From: Tubulanus polymorphus
Taxonomy: Eukaryota; Nemertea; Palaeonemertea; Tubulaniformes; Tubulanidae
Direction: 5' to 3'
Length of the DNA stretch: 64,000 bases
Assembly (NCBI RefSeq): GCF_964204645.1
Contig: NC_134030.1
Location: forward strand, 4,627,855 to 4,691,854
Position 1 is the first letter of the stretch, and each line of letters starts with the position of its first letter. The notes under the pieces are model-generated. The model searched no databases. It saw only the letters and a list, made by a program, of their open reading frames with translations, and was not told the origin of the DNA. Of the stretch, positions 1 to 10,246 are shown one piece after another. Position numbers and translations under genes: made by a program.

Positions 1-2177
1 GATCAGTCGGATAAATGTGAACGTTATAATCTTCTTTGCTTAGAAGGTTATTGGCGTCAGGTTTTTTCCGTGTAATCACCTTTCATGATTTTACTGTCGT
101 GACGCGTGATAAATGTTTATGTCGGGTGAATAGAATTCATTGAAGTGTTGCGTACATGTCAGAGCTGACGTACGCCTTAGTATGATATCTTACTGATCGT
201 TGATAATGGAACGTGAACTAACGCACAACGATATGTTATGAGAAATGATTAAAATGCGTTAGTCTCGAGTGGTCTTATTCGACCGCGGTTGAAAGAATTT
301 AACTGAAGAATTATACCAGACACCGACATGCGCCTGTACATGCTGCTGAGAGATTTAATCCATTCGAAATATTAATGCTGAAATATTTTGATGAAATAAA
401 AGAAAAACATGTATCCAAAACAGTGATGTTATATTTATTCTATGGGAGTTTGATTTTACCCTTTGAGGGCAACTGAGCTCACAACTACTGCGATATTCAA
501 TCCTGTGCTGCCTTTCTTAAAAGACATGAATGGATTTCTGGTTTTGTTATGCGACAATAAAACAGGTTTTTTAATTTAACGCACGATGGATATGGATTTC
601 AAGTGACTACAGACTCGATAAACTGAGAAAAACTGACTTGTTCATTTAGTCATAGTATCCATGGACACATACTGCTGTTTCTAAAAAATGTATCACTCAT
701 GGTAAGAAAAAACCAGGCAGTATGGTATGTACCAAAATCTTGAGAGATGTCATATTTGTATTCTAACCATTGATGTGGAAATTTGTTGATTAAATCCAAA
801 TGATTTTCCATATTCTTGACAATATTTGACTGTTTTCATGAATAATCACAGTTGAATCATTGAATCATTTGTCTTTCATTCAATTATGACAATATTTCTA
901 AAATCTTAATGACTAATTGGAGCGGACAAAGAGCATTCGTGTATTTTCAAGTGAATTGGGTTGGTTCTGATAACGTCATTGCAAATATGCCTTCTACGCG
1001 TACAATCAAATCATGTTCGAGAGCTGTTGTGAATTTTTTCATGTCAACAGACCAGATAATATGTAAATGGGTCATTACTATGTTCTTGTCACGCCAGGTA
1101 TAGCAATGTATTAAACACCGGGGTAGGCGAGTTGTTCTTAACTATTAAACCCTGAAGGGCACGGCCCTTACGGTTTCATAACACGTTTTTATATAACAGA
1201 AGAATTTTCGACAAAATACCTGCCCCTAGCTTTATTCCTCTCATTGCAATGATTGGAATAAGATTAAATGTCGGCTACTGATAAGAAAATAATTTCATGC
1301 CAATACTATAAAACTTTTATGCCCAATTTCATTTAAATCAATAGTATCAATAATTGTGTTGAAACGCGTCTCACCTTGAAAAATGATGTCATAGATCAAA
1401 ATGATTGAAGTGGTTTTTTCTACGAACTGTTTATCTCCCTAACCAGACCCTCCAGTTAAAAAGATCGCTGATATAGCTTGTTTCAGTTTTTCAACTTCAG
1501 ACTTAAAAAATTTTCTGATAGTACACGTGCCAGTCCGCTGTTCTCATATCTTTTGGGACCGAAGTCATCCTCATTGTTTTCTCCTGTCACTGCCAAGCCA
1601 ATTTATGTCCCGTCGATCAAAAAACGAATGATCTAAAGAATATCGTCATCCCCACAAAGAAATGAATTAAATGCAAATGGTTTCTTGTTTATATTGTACA
1701 CATTTTAATCTCTTGAGTGTTCAAGAAAACATCAGAGGCGAAACGCACAGCAAATACCCAGTATATTGTGTAACGGACATTATCATTGGATTCAGCAAAT
1801 ATGGACACGCGATGCAGTAAAAGATGCCACCGCATACTAACATCGAAACATAATTTACATAAGAAAATATAGTGTAGATATAAAAAAACTTAAGTTTACA
1901 CACTTGCTCGAAATAACACGAACCTTGGATAAGTGGAGGCCGAAGAAAAGGATGTTTCTAGTTAATAAATTATCATCTATTTTTACAAAAACAACAATCG
2001 TATATATGTTTATCCTAAAATGGAACAAGTGATAAATCTAGGACGATCGATGCCCACTATTCAACGCGATACCAATCAGACTCCACAAATTCGTCATCAT
2101 TCGGAATGCGGAGAAAATCTCTTTCCAAACAGTGAGTCCGAGGCGATAATTTTTTGGTTAAAAGTTCAGCTCAAAAT
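1..2177. other. intergenic, no supported gene
   Basis: No convincing coding region was seen. Open frames here are short, AT-rich and lack matching splice signals. A hydrophobic 60-codon frame on the minus strand (1721-1903) is the longest candidate but matches nothing I recognise. The right part should hold the 3'UTR of the desaturase gene that ends at 2178. Confidence 0.5.
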
Positions 2178-3323
2178 TTACAGGGTCTTTTGTTTTTCAT
2201 CGTTAGCATGCTGTAAGACCGATTCGACGAAACCATTTCGAGTGTCGTGAGTACCGTTAGTCAGCTTGGCCGTTCCATTACCGAGTACTTCAGCGTTTTT
2301 AAGCGCTTCCGCTTCTTTCGTGCGGTTGATCATCGTAACGCTGCGACCCTGCGGCCCCGAATACGGTTTGAACACGAAGTCCCACAGGACCTTCAGCCAC
2401 GACGTATGGTACGGCAGATTCTCGTAGAACTCGGGCGCGATACGACGAACCTCCGGCAGTTTGTCGTACGTGATATACGGGAAGTCGTGATGCTCGACGT
2501 GGTAACCGACGTTGTACAAGATGAAATTCAGCGGTCCGTAATAGGAAATCGTAGCCGTAGTCTGCGAGTCGAATAGATAGTGCTCCGAGATGAAATGACC
2601 GGCCAGCGGATGGAAACCGAGCGCGAACAGCGTACCGATCACCAAATACACCAAGCTCTTCACGCCGAACATGTGCAGAATCCACGCGTTGAAAATCAAC
2701 TGCACGAAAAAATTAATGATTTCGAGTCCGGAAATACGCTTCGGGCTTTTAATGAACGGCCGCACGGCGTGTATTAAAGGATGGATCATCAACCAGAATA
2801 TCTTCGTGAGCGGATGACGGAATAGATATGACTCGATGACCGTCGGGATATCGACGTCTAACGTATCGTGGCCCAACCAGCGGTGGTGATCGGTGTGGTA
2901 GCGTTTGTACGACACGGCCATCGGCACGCCTAGCGGCAGGTTACAGAACATGCTCAACGCCCGGTTCGCGAGCGGCCGACTGTGCCCGAACGCCAGATTG
3001 TGTCCGATTTCGTGTATAGCGCTTCCGAGCGAATGATTCAATACTCCGCCGAAACAATACGCTAATACGAATATCGTCAGCCAACTCGAGTTCTGTAACA
3101 GGTAACACATGACGATCTGGACGGCGACCTCAATCGATACATATACACAAATAGTCGGGTCGTAACCCATGAGTTTTTTGATTTGAGGATATTTCTTCAG
3201 AATTTCGCGACGTCTACTGACGTGTGGCTCCTGCGTGTACTCCCACTCGTCGTCGGCTTGATCGATTTTCATGCGTAACGTCACAGCTTGAAGGAATTCG
3301 CGGAAAACTGATTTCGACTCCAT
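2178..3323 (-). CDS. DEGS1: sphingolipid (dihydroceramide) delta4-desaturase, DEGS-type
   Basis: Predicted to insert the delta4 double bond that turns dihydroceramide into ceramide at the endoplasmic reticulum membrane, using cytochrome b5 electrons. The 381-residue frame is uninterrupted. It carries the three histidine boxes of membrane di-iron desaturases: HEIGH at about 104-108, HTDHH at 143-147 and HVEHH at 275-279. The family motifs GHFISEHY (about 242-249) and the N-terminal RRREILKKYP stretch are also present, with several hydrophobic segments between. Compared with vertebrate DEGS1 (about 323 residues) it has roughly 15-20 extra N-terminal residues and a longer polar C-terminal tail. 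On the gene strand a good acceptor (pyrimidine tract then cag) ends at 3333, nine bases before the ATG, so a 5'UTR exon probably lies upstream. What is seen: the motifs and length. Known of the family: the reaction. Whether it also has C4-hydroxylase activity like DEGS2 cannot be told. Confidence 0.93.
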   Translation of the reverse strand: MESKSVFREFLQAVTLRMKIDQADDEWEYTQEPHVSRRREILKKYPQIKKLMGYDPTICVYVSIEVAVQIVMCYLLQNSSWLTIFVLAYCFGGVLNHSLGSAIHEIGHNLAFGHSRPLANRALSMFCNLPLGVPMAVSYKRYHTDHHRWLGHDTLDVDIPTVIESYLFRHPLTKIFWLMIHPLIHAVRPFIKSPKRISGLEIINFFVQLIFNAWILHMFGVKSLVYLVIGTLFALGFHPLAGHFISEHYLFDSQTTATISYYGPLNFILYNVGYHVEHHDFPYITYDKLPEVRRIAPEFYENLPYHTSWLKVLWDFVFKPYSGPQGRSVTMINRTKEAEALKNAEVLGNGTAKLTNGTHDTRNGFVESVLQHANDEKQKTL

Positions 3324-5171
3324 GATGGCGATCTGTAAACGATATGAAAATACAAAAAGCGATTAAAATCTAGGCATATTTATTTCTATCATCATTCAAC
3401 CTGATCTCACACTGTTAAGATATGCTGGGCATCTATAAAAGGCTGGCTACCAGCCACCTATGCTTGTTACATAACTCTACTACTAGGTACTAGGTGTGTC
3501 AAGATGGGCGTCAACAAGCCACAGCAGGGAGTGCGATCTCCTTTCAAAAACAAATTCTGGCTGATTTGAGCCTGAATTTCTTAAGGGTAATTTGTGCTTA
3601 AAGCTTCCCACACCCAGATATAGTCGTCGAGGATCAGGTTATGTAAGTTCCCAACCCAAGTTAGCCAGCCGACGACATTTTTAGTTAGGTTGTTGACGAC
3701 CCCAGTCTCCCGTCCCACCACCACACATTGATTTGTAGTACCTTCTCAACTTATGCTTACCTCAAATTTGAATGCAGAATATCTGCGGTAAAAAAACTCA
3801 AGTGTCAGACTGCAATGACTGGTTGCTCTGATCAGGAATGTGTACGTGCCAGTAGAGTGTGCCTCTCTAGTACTACCGCTCTATTTGTTATAGCTGTCGC
3901 GTAGAGACTGTTACTGCCATCTACAGGGCTTGATAGGAATCACAATGACGTAATGAATAACGCCTTACTCATTGGTTCTACCATCTACCGGAGCATTCCT
4001 GACTTGGTCCTCTATTTCCAGGGGTGGCTTTGCTTCCGATTCGTAGTATGCGGCGCGGGCCAATTGACTTCATAGTAGTTATTTCGATTAGAAAAAAAAT
4101 GGATGGACCTATGTTTAAACGAAACCGCATTTCGATTAGTCGATAATCGAAAGAAGCTATTTGAAGCACACTTGAACCACTGGGGCCTGTGACACGAGTG
4201 GTTCTTACTTTTCAAGGGTCAGTCTCTTATCACTCATTCACTCATCTTTATAACTCTTTGTTGAATTATCTTAATGTTAAAGTTAATAGTCATGAATAGT
4301 GTCATTAAATGGTGTAGGTATATCTGCTGTAGATCCAACGCATCAATCTATCCGCCATCTATCGTATTCGCCACAGTGTTATCCATCCTCGCTTTGCCAG
4401 TGATTGGGGGCAGCCAAGCTCGGGCAAGCGAGGATGAAATGACCCTTAGCCTAACAGGGAATTTGTAATTAGGATATTTATTCTCTACATCTAATGAAAC
4501 AGATTATGTTGCAACGGCCACTTTAATTAGGCCCGAACTTCAGGAATATATCTTATGAACTATGGGTCTCCGGTATACGAAGGACCGTTCAAAACTCCTC
4601 ACAAGGGCCAAAGGTTTTCGTAGGTTACATATTTGGGTTGAAAGAATGCTTTCTTATGTAAATACATAACTTACCGACGTGATTCAATATTGAAAATCCT
4701 CATCAGAATAAAAATGCGACATCTGGTCACCTTAATCAGCTGACACTGCCATCCTGCGTTTAATATATGAATATCCGCCGTTGCTATGGGAGCGACGTCG
4801 TTTTCGTTGTTTTGGAAATAACGCTGCAAGACGCGCATTTATTGACAGTCGATCTCTCGGATAGAACGCTGCACAATTCCGTAGATTCTGGGACTTGAAG
4901 GTAAGGCGATCTAAGAATGCCAGATCTCGACAATGAGCACGACGCTTACATATAGATTATTCCTAACTCAGCGCTTGTCGACCCGATAAACTCGGTAAAA
5001 AAAAATCTATTTGAAAAAGAAATATATTCTTTACTCGGTAAAGACCTTCGCGGACAACTCAGAGAAATACTTACAGTCCCAACGCCACCGAGTAAGGAAG
5101 TATATGATGTTAGGCTTATTTAAGAGAGACTCATAACTTTTATCAATTTTGTAATAATATAGGTCTTTCCA
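3324..5171. other. intergenic between desaturase and four-helix protein genes
   Basis: The left end should hold the desaturase promoter and 5'UTR exon, which I could not place. A TATAAAAG on the plus strand near 3433 points away from that gene. The only element I can delimit is the short inverted-repeat remnant at 4384-4436. No further coding region was seen. Confidence 0.4.
4384..4436. mobile_element. solo terminal-inverted-repeat remnant, same family as 17499-17602 and 54775-55101
   Basis: The left end CATCCTCGCTTTGCC (4384-4398) and the right end GGGCAAGCGAGGATG (4422-4436) are inverted copies differing by one extra T. Only 23 bases separate them, so this looks like an internally collapsed element. 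No 9-bp target duplication is visible here, unlike in the other two copies. Confidence 0.55.
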
Positions 5172-5870
5172 ATGGAGAAAAATAGCGAACAACCACCAGG
5201 TTACGAGGCAGGGCAGCAGCCAGCGCAGTATGGAGGGCAACATAATCCTGCTTTCAGTGGTGAGCCGAATGGACAACAAGCGTATGGTAGTCAACCCGTG
5301 TACGGTCAGCCCAGTTACGGGCAACCCGCGTACGGTCAAGTTGCTTATGGTCAACAGCCAGCTATGGGTCAACCAAACGTCATAATTGTCCACCAACAAC
5401 CCATAGTCGAAAACGTGCAACTTCGAGCGAGGTCGCTGATGACCATAGGCGTCATCGGTATCGTCATCGGTATCCTGTTACTGATACTCAACATCGTCCA
5501 GGTTGCAATTTGGTTGCGAAATAATCATGGCACCGGATTTTGGGCAGGAGGAATGACGCTGATCGCTGGGATACTCGGTATTACTACTGGTAGGCGTCAA
5601 TGTGGGCGAAATGCTCACATAGGGTGTATGGTGATAAGCATATTTGCGGCGATAGGCTCGTTCATTGCTATGTCAGTTGAATCTTGGATCGCAACCATAA
5701 TTTCGCTCGGCCTTCGTGATCCGTTGCTTCGACTGTATGTCCCGTTTTTTTCCACGCCATCTTATGCGGTGTCGATTGTCAAAGTGTTTCTGTTCCTGGC
5801 AGGATTCATCGTTACCATAATCGAGGCTTCGTTTTGCTGTAGATGTTGCTTCGCACCGGCAAGTACATAA
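5172..5870 (+). CDS. four-pass membrane protein, CD20/MS4A-like, with Tyr/Gly/Gln/Pro-rich N-terminus
   Basis: The 232-residue protein starts with about 65 residues of low complexity. These include a run of YGQP-type repeats (about 38-67), as in proline-rich cytoplasmic tails. Four hydrophobic segments follow at about 89-115, 121-139, 149-170 and 197-219, and the protein ends in a cysteine cluster (FCCRCC, about 221-226) that could be palmitoylated. The spacing and the motif FWAGGMTLIAGILGI in the second helix resemble the CD20/MS4A-type four-helix superfamily. That is inference from pattern, not a firm family match. No intron is needed. An acceptor-like ag lies just upstream of the ATG, so a 5'UTR exon is possible. 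The extreme 3' end, including the stop region, is tandemly duplicated just downstream (see repeat 5841-5945). Function is unknown. Confidence 0.75.
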   Translation: MEKNSEQPPGYEAGQQPAQYGGQHNPAFSGEPNGQQAYGSQPVYGQPSYGQPAYGQVAYGQQPAMGQPNVIIVHQQPIVENVQLRARSLMTIGVIGIVIGILLLILNIVQVAIWLRNNHGTGFWAGGMTLIAGILGITTGRRQCGRNAHIGCMVISIFAAIGSFIAMSVESWIATIISLGLRDPLLRLYVPFFSTPSYAVSIVKVFLFLAGFIVTIIEASFCCRCCFAPAST

Positions 5871-5945
5871 AGTAAATATAGCTGCAAAGCAGCAATAACG
5901 GGCTGGAGATGCTGCTTCGTATCGGCAAGTACATTAACTAAATAT
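5841..5945. repeat. tandem duplication of the gene's 3' end, period 66
   Basis: Bases 5841-5879 and 5907-5945 are near-identical 39-mers. Each contains TCGGCAAGTACAT or its variant TCGCACCGGCAAGTACAT. The first copy holds the last codons and stop of the four-helix membrane protein; the second lies in its 3'UTR. Confidence 0.85.
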
Positions 5946-7151
5946 CAGGCAAGAAGACCGTAATTTCAGTTATATTTTTCGTCACAAAAATGAGGACCCG
6001 TGCACCTGTTTTACTATTTCTTATGATTTTGATGTAAACTAGGCTCATAAACGCGGATAAACTTCAGATTAGTTTAAATCTCGGTGATATATGCAAAACA
6101 CGTCACAGGGTATTTGCTAAAATTTGTCAAAAAAGAAATTAACTCGAGTACATATTATACACGTGGTTTTAAATAAATAACGAATAGAAAATTTAGCGGA
6201 GTAACTGTAGGCTGTTAGATCACATTCCGGAGTCAATAATTCAATAACAAGCAGCTATTATTTTCTAACGTGATTCCATCAATTCTGATATATCGATTCG
6301 ATACACAGAATACATATGATTTCCAATCGTGCTAATCGTCAGTTTTCATATTTGTTTTTAATGAGATGAATTGTGGAAATTAACATTTTGATTAGAGTAA
6401 AAGGTTTGCAGGACGATCATCCGGCAGTTATACTCATAGATTAGTTTTTCCACAAGGGACTAATTTCATAACAAGCTCATCCGTGTTTTTCCTTTGTTCG
6501 GAATGATCCAGAGGGAGGCAACGCCTGCTATCAACCAATAACATTTATAGTTGAAACGGTAAAAAAAAGTGTTTCTAAACTTTTCCCGCGAGTGCCCGGG
6601 CTTCGATTCGACTGGTTATTAGTCCAGTGTCACGTGAAGGCACTGACTTACTGGGACATAATGAATTGAATTGAAGCCCTTGGTTCATTAACAGGATCCA
6701 GTTACGTGGATCTAGGTTTGACCATAAAGTTGAAATTGGTTTTTCGATGAAGAACTAACTATCTGTAAAACCAAAAACATAAAGATTTACATTGCACGTC
6801 CAAATAATTAACTGGCGCCTGGTGACCACGCAGTAACAAACTTATCAGATACATACAACAACGGTGTTTTCACGATTGTTTATAATGTGAACACTTTGTT
6901 ATATTGTTTTATATAAATTTTGGGAAAGGTCTATTTGTTTAATGAAATTTTCCTATGTGTATCTGTTTACTGTAAACTGTCTGATGATAAACTATATAGA
7001 TGGCGATCGATCAATATTTATGGGCTTTCTTCGCGTCTCCATAATAATATCTCCATGACAAATGTATTACTGTTTACAATCCAGACATCAGTTGATTCAG
7101 ACGCACATTTAATAATTCATAAACTTAAATGCAAATAACTAAACCGACCGT

Positions 7152-7490
7152 CTATACAGACGTTAAAGGGGCAGCCTGACTGATCGGCGTACTATCTTTG
7201 AAAGCTCCACATTTCCTTGCTTTATCCGCAAATGAACAGTGCTGGCGGTGGAGCCGCCAAGATTCCTGGGCTTTTTCCTTATTCCGTGCCATTTGCAGAA
7301 GACGTCCATGACATACGTTTGATACACCTAATACCACGAATTCTATTATGTCTACATTTACATTTTTTTTGTAATACAGATAAGTTTTATTTCCATCAAG
7401 ATGATATACATCATCTTTATCTCGCCACTCGCCACATACGGCATTACGGGCAAGATGTTTACTATTTTCATTCCGCAGTTGTTATGCGTT
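7152..7490 (-). pseudogene. unrecognised open frame, possibly decayed transposon or gene fragment
   Basis: Read on the minus strand, the frame ending at 7152 is open upstream to about 7490 (roughly 110 codons). It has a charged, coding-like composition and a C-terminal stretch HCSFADKARKCGAF. The spacing of that stretch weakly recalls the Cys/His-containing segment between gag and protease in Ty3-like elements; this is a guess. A second charged frame of about 50 codons, ending in a stop near 7755, lies upstream on the same strand. No start or clear splice pair links them. The plus-strand frame of 229 codons over the same region (7217-7906) is dominated by Tyr, Ile, His and Leu and is probably the antisense shadow. 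Confidence 0.2.
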
Positions 7491-8303
7491 ATATCTATTA
7501 TTCATGGTTTTTTCAAGTGATACAATATTACAATATTCGTTATAGATTACATATTTATAGATTACTTAAAATATATTTACTCAGCTTGACCCAGTTAGTT
7601 CCATGGAGTTATGAAAATCAGACATTTCTTTTTATGTTTAACTCGTTAAGAAATTACGCAAGAAATGTGTACATAATATATATATCATGTGCCAAACTGT
7701 TTAGCATGTTGTTGTCTTATAGTCGTCTTGTTGAATTTCACTTAGATTATATCTATATTTTAATAAATATCTCAAATCCTGTTGTTAGAAATATTCAGAA
7801 AATGTTAATAAAGTCTCATCATCACATTTATCCTTTTCACTTTTCAATTTATCCATTTGGTCCTGTTTTGTTTCAAATGTGGTCGTGGGTCGGTCTTCAG
7901 TGTTAAATCTTACGTTTAAAAATATGTGTACGAACATTTCATGTACGTATATGTCCGAACATCACCAGCCACAAAAAGCACACTAATTAAATGATCTTTC
8001 ACTATTAATCGAAGCTGATAATGATTGAGGAATACATCAGCGGAAATCCTATCGCGCTCATAATGTAATCTAGTCGATTCCCGCGTGCGTCGTTACTATG
8101 GAAGCGACGTCGTTGGGAATTTCACGCGTAATAAAAGATTAATTATCCACCTTAAAGAGAATATATACAGCCACTGGAACAAACTCTGGACTACCTGCCG
8201 TTTTCAGATTTCATAGACACCTCTCACTCATACCAGCGAGGGCACCTGTTCACGTGGGCCCAAACTCTATACCCCATTTAGAATTCATTTCGTCTCTTTG
8301 TTG

Positions 8304-8354
8304 AACCTACGAGCAATTATCTAACTTATTATGTTGGATAATTGCTCGTAGGTT
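8304..8354. repeat. near-perfect 22-bp inverted repeat (hairpin)
   Basis: The left arm 8304-8325 and right arm 8333-8354 are complementary at 21 of 22 positions, and the exception is a G.T-type pair. The loop is 7 bases. It is not part of a recognisable transposon end. It could be a small hairpin RNA, a snap-back insertion or a recombination scar. Confidence 0.8.
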
Positions 8355-8868
8355 GAACCAATCCTTGTCGGTTCGACTCATAAAACCTATTATTTGAATT
8401 GCGTACGTGCATAGATAAAATACAAAAAATACATACAAACTCACGATTAAACGATTAAATTTTTCTTAATAAAGCCTTTGGTGAAATGAATACCCACAAC
8501 TTGGAAATATATGTGGACTATTTTATAAATTTCGAAAGAAAAATAATTTTTCTCAAATTCGTGGGTTTATAGGAAAGTAGGACTAAGTTTATTACGGTAC
8601 GCGATACGCGCGACGTTGACTCACGACAAGTGGACTCAGCTTGCGAGTAATAAAAGATTGCGGTAGACGAAAACGAAATTACATATTTCTTATTGAAATA
8701 AATAACGGGTAAAGGCCCTAAGATATAACGGGCTTTAGAAATAAGGACGATGGCGAAAGATTTCCAGGAATCCGCTGAAATAGCGAGAGGCTTTTGCGCT
8801 CGCACTGGATAGAACCAGTTCTGATACACGTGACAATGAACGCCACCCGATCGATACCGCAATAGCGA

Positions 8869-8876
8869 TGACGTCA
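8869..8876. promoter_or_regulatory. perfect CRE palindrome TGACGTCA, possible upstream promoter
   Basis: An 8-base CREB/ATF site. About 120 bases downstream lies GTGGAG followed by a donor-like GTAATG (exon end at 8999). This suggests a transcript starting near 8880-8900 on the plus strand, conceivably the non-coding first exon of the transporter starting at 12325. No 3' partner was proven. Confidence 0.3.
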
Positions 8877-9818
8877 CACGCTAAACAGCTGATCGCCGCA
8901 GTACGCTTACAGTACTGATCTCATAAACAACACCTACAACGCACAACGACGAGAAGGGAAGCTATAAGCGCTGGGATTGCCGAAAATTTATTCGTGGAGG
9001 TAATGCATTGTTGTGGTGTATCAATTTGGCCTAGTCCCGCGAATACCGTGTAGGTATTTTAGATGCTTTAAACGAATGGGCACTGCTTTGTCTAGACTAG
9101 CTTGCAACAGTCATGTGAGAGACTGATGCACGTGATAATAGTTTGGTGCCTTGTGGGCGCGGTTGCCCGTGATTTGTTTTAAGTCAGACACAGTGCGGCG
9201 ACCCGTCCACATCAGGGTCGAAAATCATTTCATGGAAGAGTCTATCAGCTTTTGGATAACTTGGGTGGGGTTTTCATTGAGACCCAAAAATGTGACGAGC
9301 CCCGATCGTGAAATTCATTTTTTTTTCTGGGTACGGTGCGTCGTCAGTTGCTGCGTCTTGACTCGTGGTGGTGAATCTATCTCAAGAGAGACATTTATAT
9401 CGGGACCCCATTTTGGGCCTTAGGAGAGAGAGAGAGGTGCATCTTTTGCCCAGGACAGTGGTCTTTTCTCGTAGTCCCGTCTAGGTAGTCATCGTCTCCT
9501 CATTGTCATCAATTATCGATCGTGGTCATTACAATGGGAAGTTAGTAGTTATCGTCACAATACATTGCTCCCAGCACCTGCATCCTCATGGATTGCTTTC
9601 TAAAAGTCCCTATATAAAAGAAGGGCGAAGGTCGAAGCAGGTTTTACATAGAGTATTCTAAAAGATTTGTGTGCAACGCGTTAACCTATTTTTATCCCGG
9701 ATTTAATACAACTGGAGTACGCACTGCTTAACGAAGAATAACAGTCAATTCGCGGAAAAATCTAGGTAATTTTTAATGCATACAGGGGCATATACTGCAT
9801 GTGAAGTATGTTTATATG

Positions 9819-9839
9819 TATATATATATATATATATAT
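9819..9839. repeat. (TA)n microsatellite
   Basis: An uninterrupted TA repeat of about ten units. Confidence 0.9.
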
Positions 9840-10212
9840 GTACATCATGGAAATGCGGCAGATTAATAATATCGTTTCCACGAACGATGGAGCAATCCGG
9901 AGGTGCCTGGGATTATCGAAAATTATTTTCAACACCATGGATGATCGGTTTTCAGTTTTTCTTGCACGCCAAGGTATTCGGCACAGTCACTACATTGAAT
10001 ACACATTTACACGTTTTGTTCTACCACAGCAAATTACAAATATATATACCGCTGCATATGTATATGTATATTCACGGGGTTAACACCAGGCTTTTCGTAT
10101 GAACTGTGCATTCTAGCCATAAATCTCAATATAGCGTACCGAATTACGTAAGATTTGTACCACCTATAATCATTTACATGTTCGTGTCATTAGTAACAAT
10201 ACATATTTTATG

Positions 10213-10246
10213 CACGGTCAAATGCAATGCATTGCATTTGCCCGTG
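10213..10246. repeat. 34-bp near-perfect palindrome
   Basis: The inner 22 bases (10219-10240) are a perfect palindrome centred on ATGCAT. The symmetry extends five more bases on each side after one mismatched pair. No loop separates the arms. Confidence 0.85.

Noticed and set aside
1721-1903. hydrophobic 60-codon minus-strand frame
   Set aside because: It looks membrane-like but has no splice partner, and AT-rich DNA gives such frames easily.
7217-7906. 229-codon plus-strand open frame
   Set aside because: It is dominated by Tyr, Ile, His, Leu and Phe, reflecting AT-rich DNA. It has no domain, signal or splice context, and the opposite strand looks more coding-like.
8518-8877. 119-codon minus-strand frame starting at the CRE site
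   Set aside because: No recognisable domain. The start codon lies within the palindromic CRE and composition drifts to AT-rich filler. Kept only as a remote possibility.
9776-10102. two overlapping plus-strand frames around the TA repeat
   Set aside because: Both depend on the microsatellite and show no coding signature.
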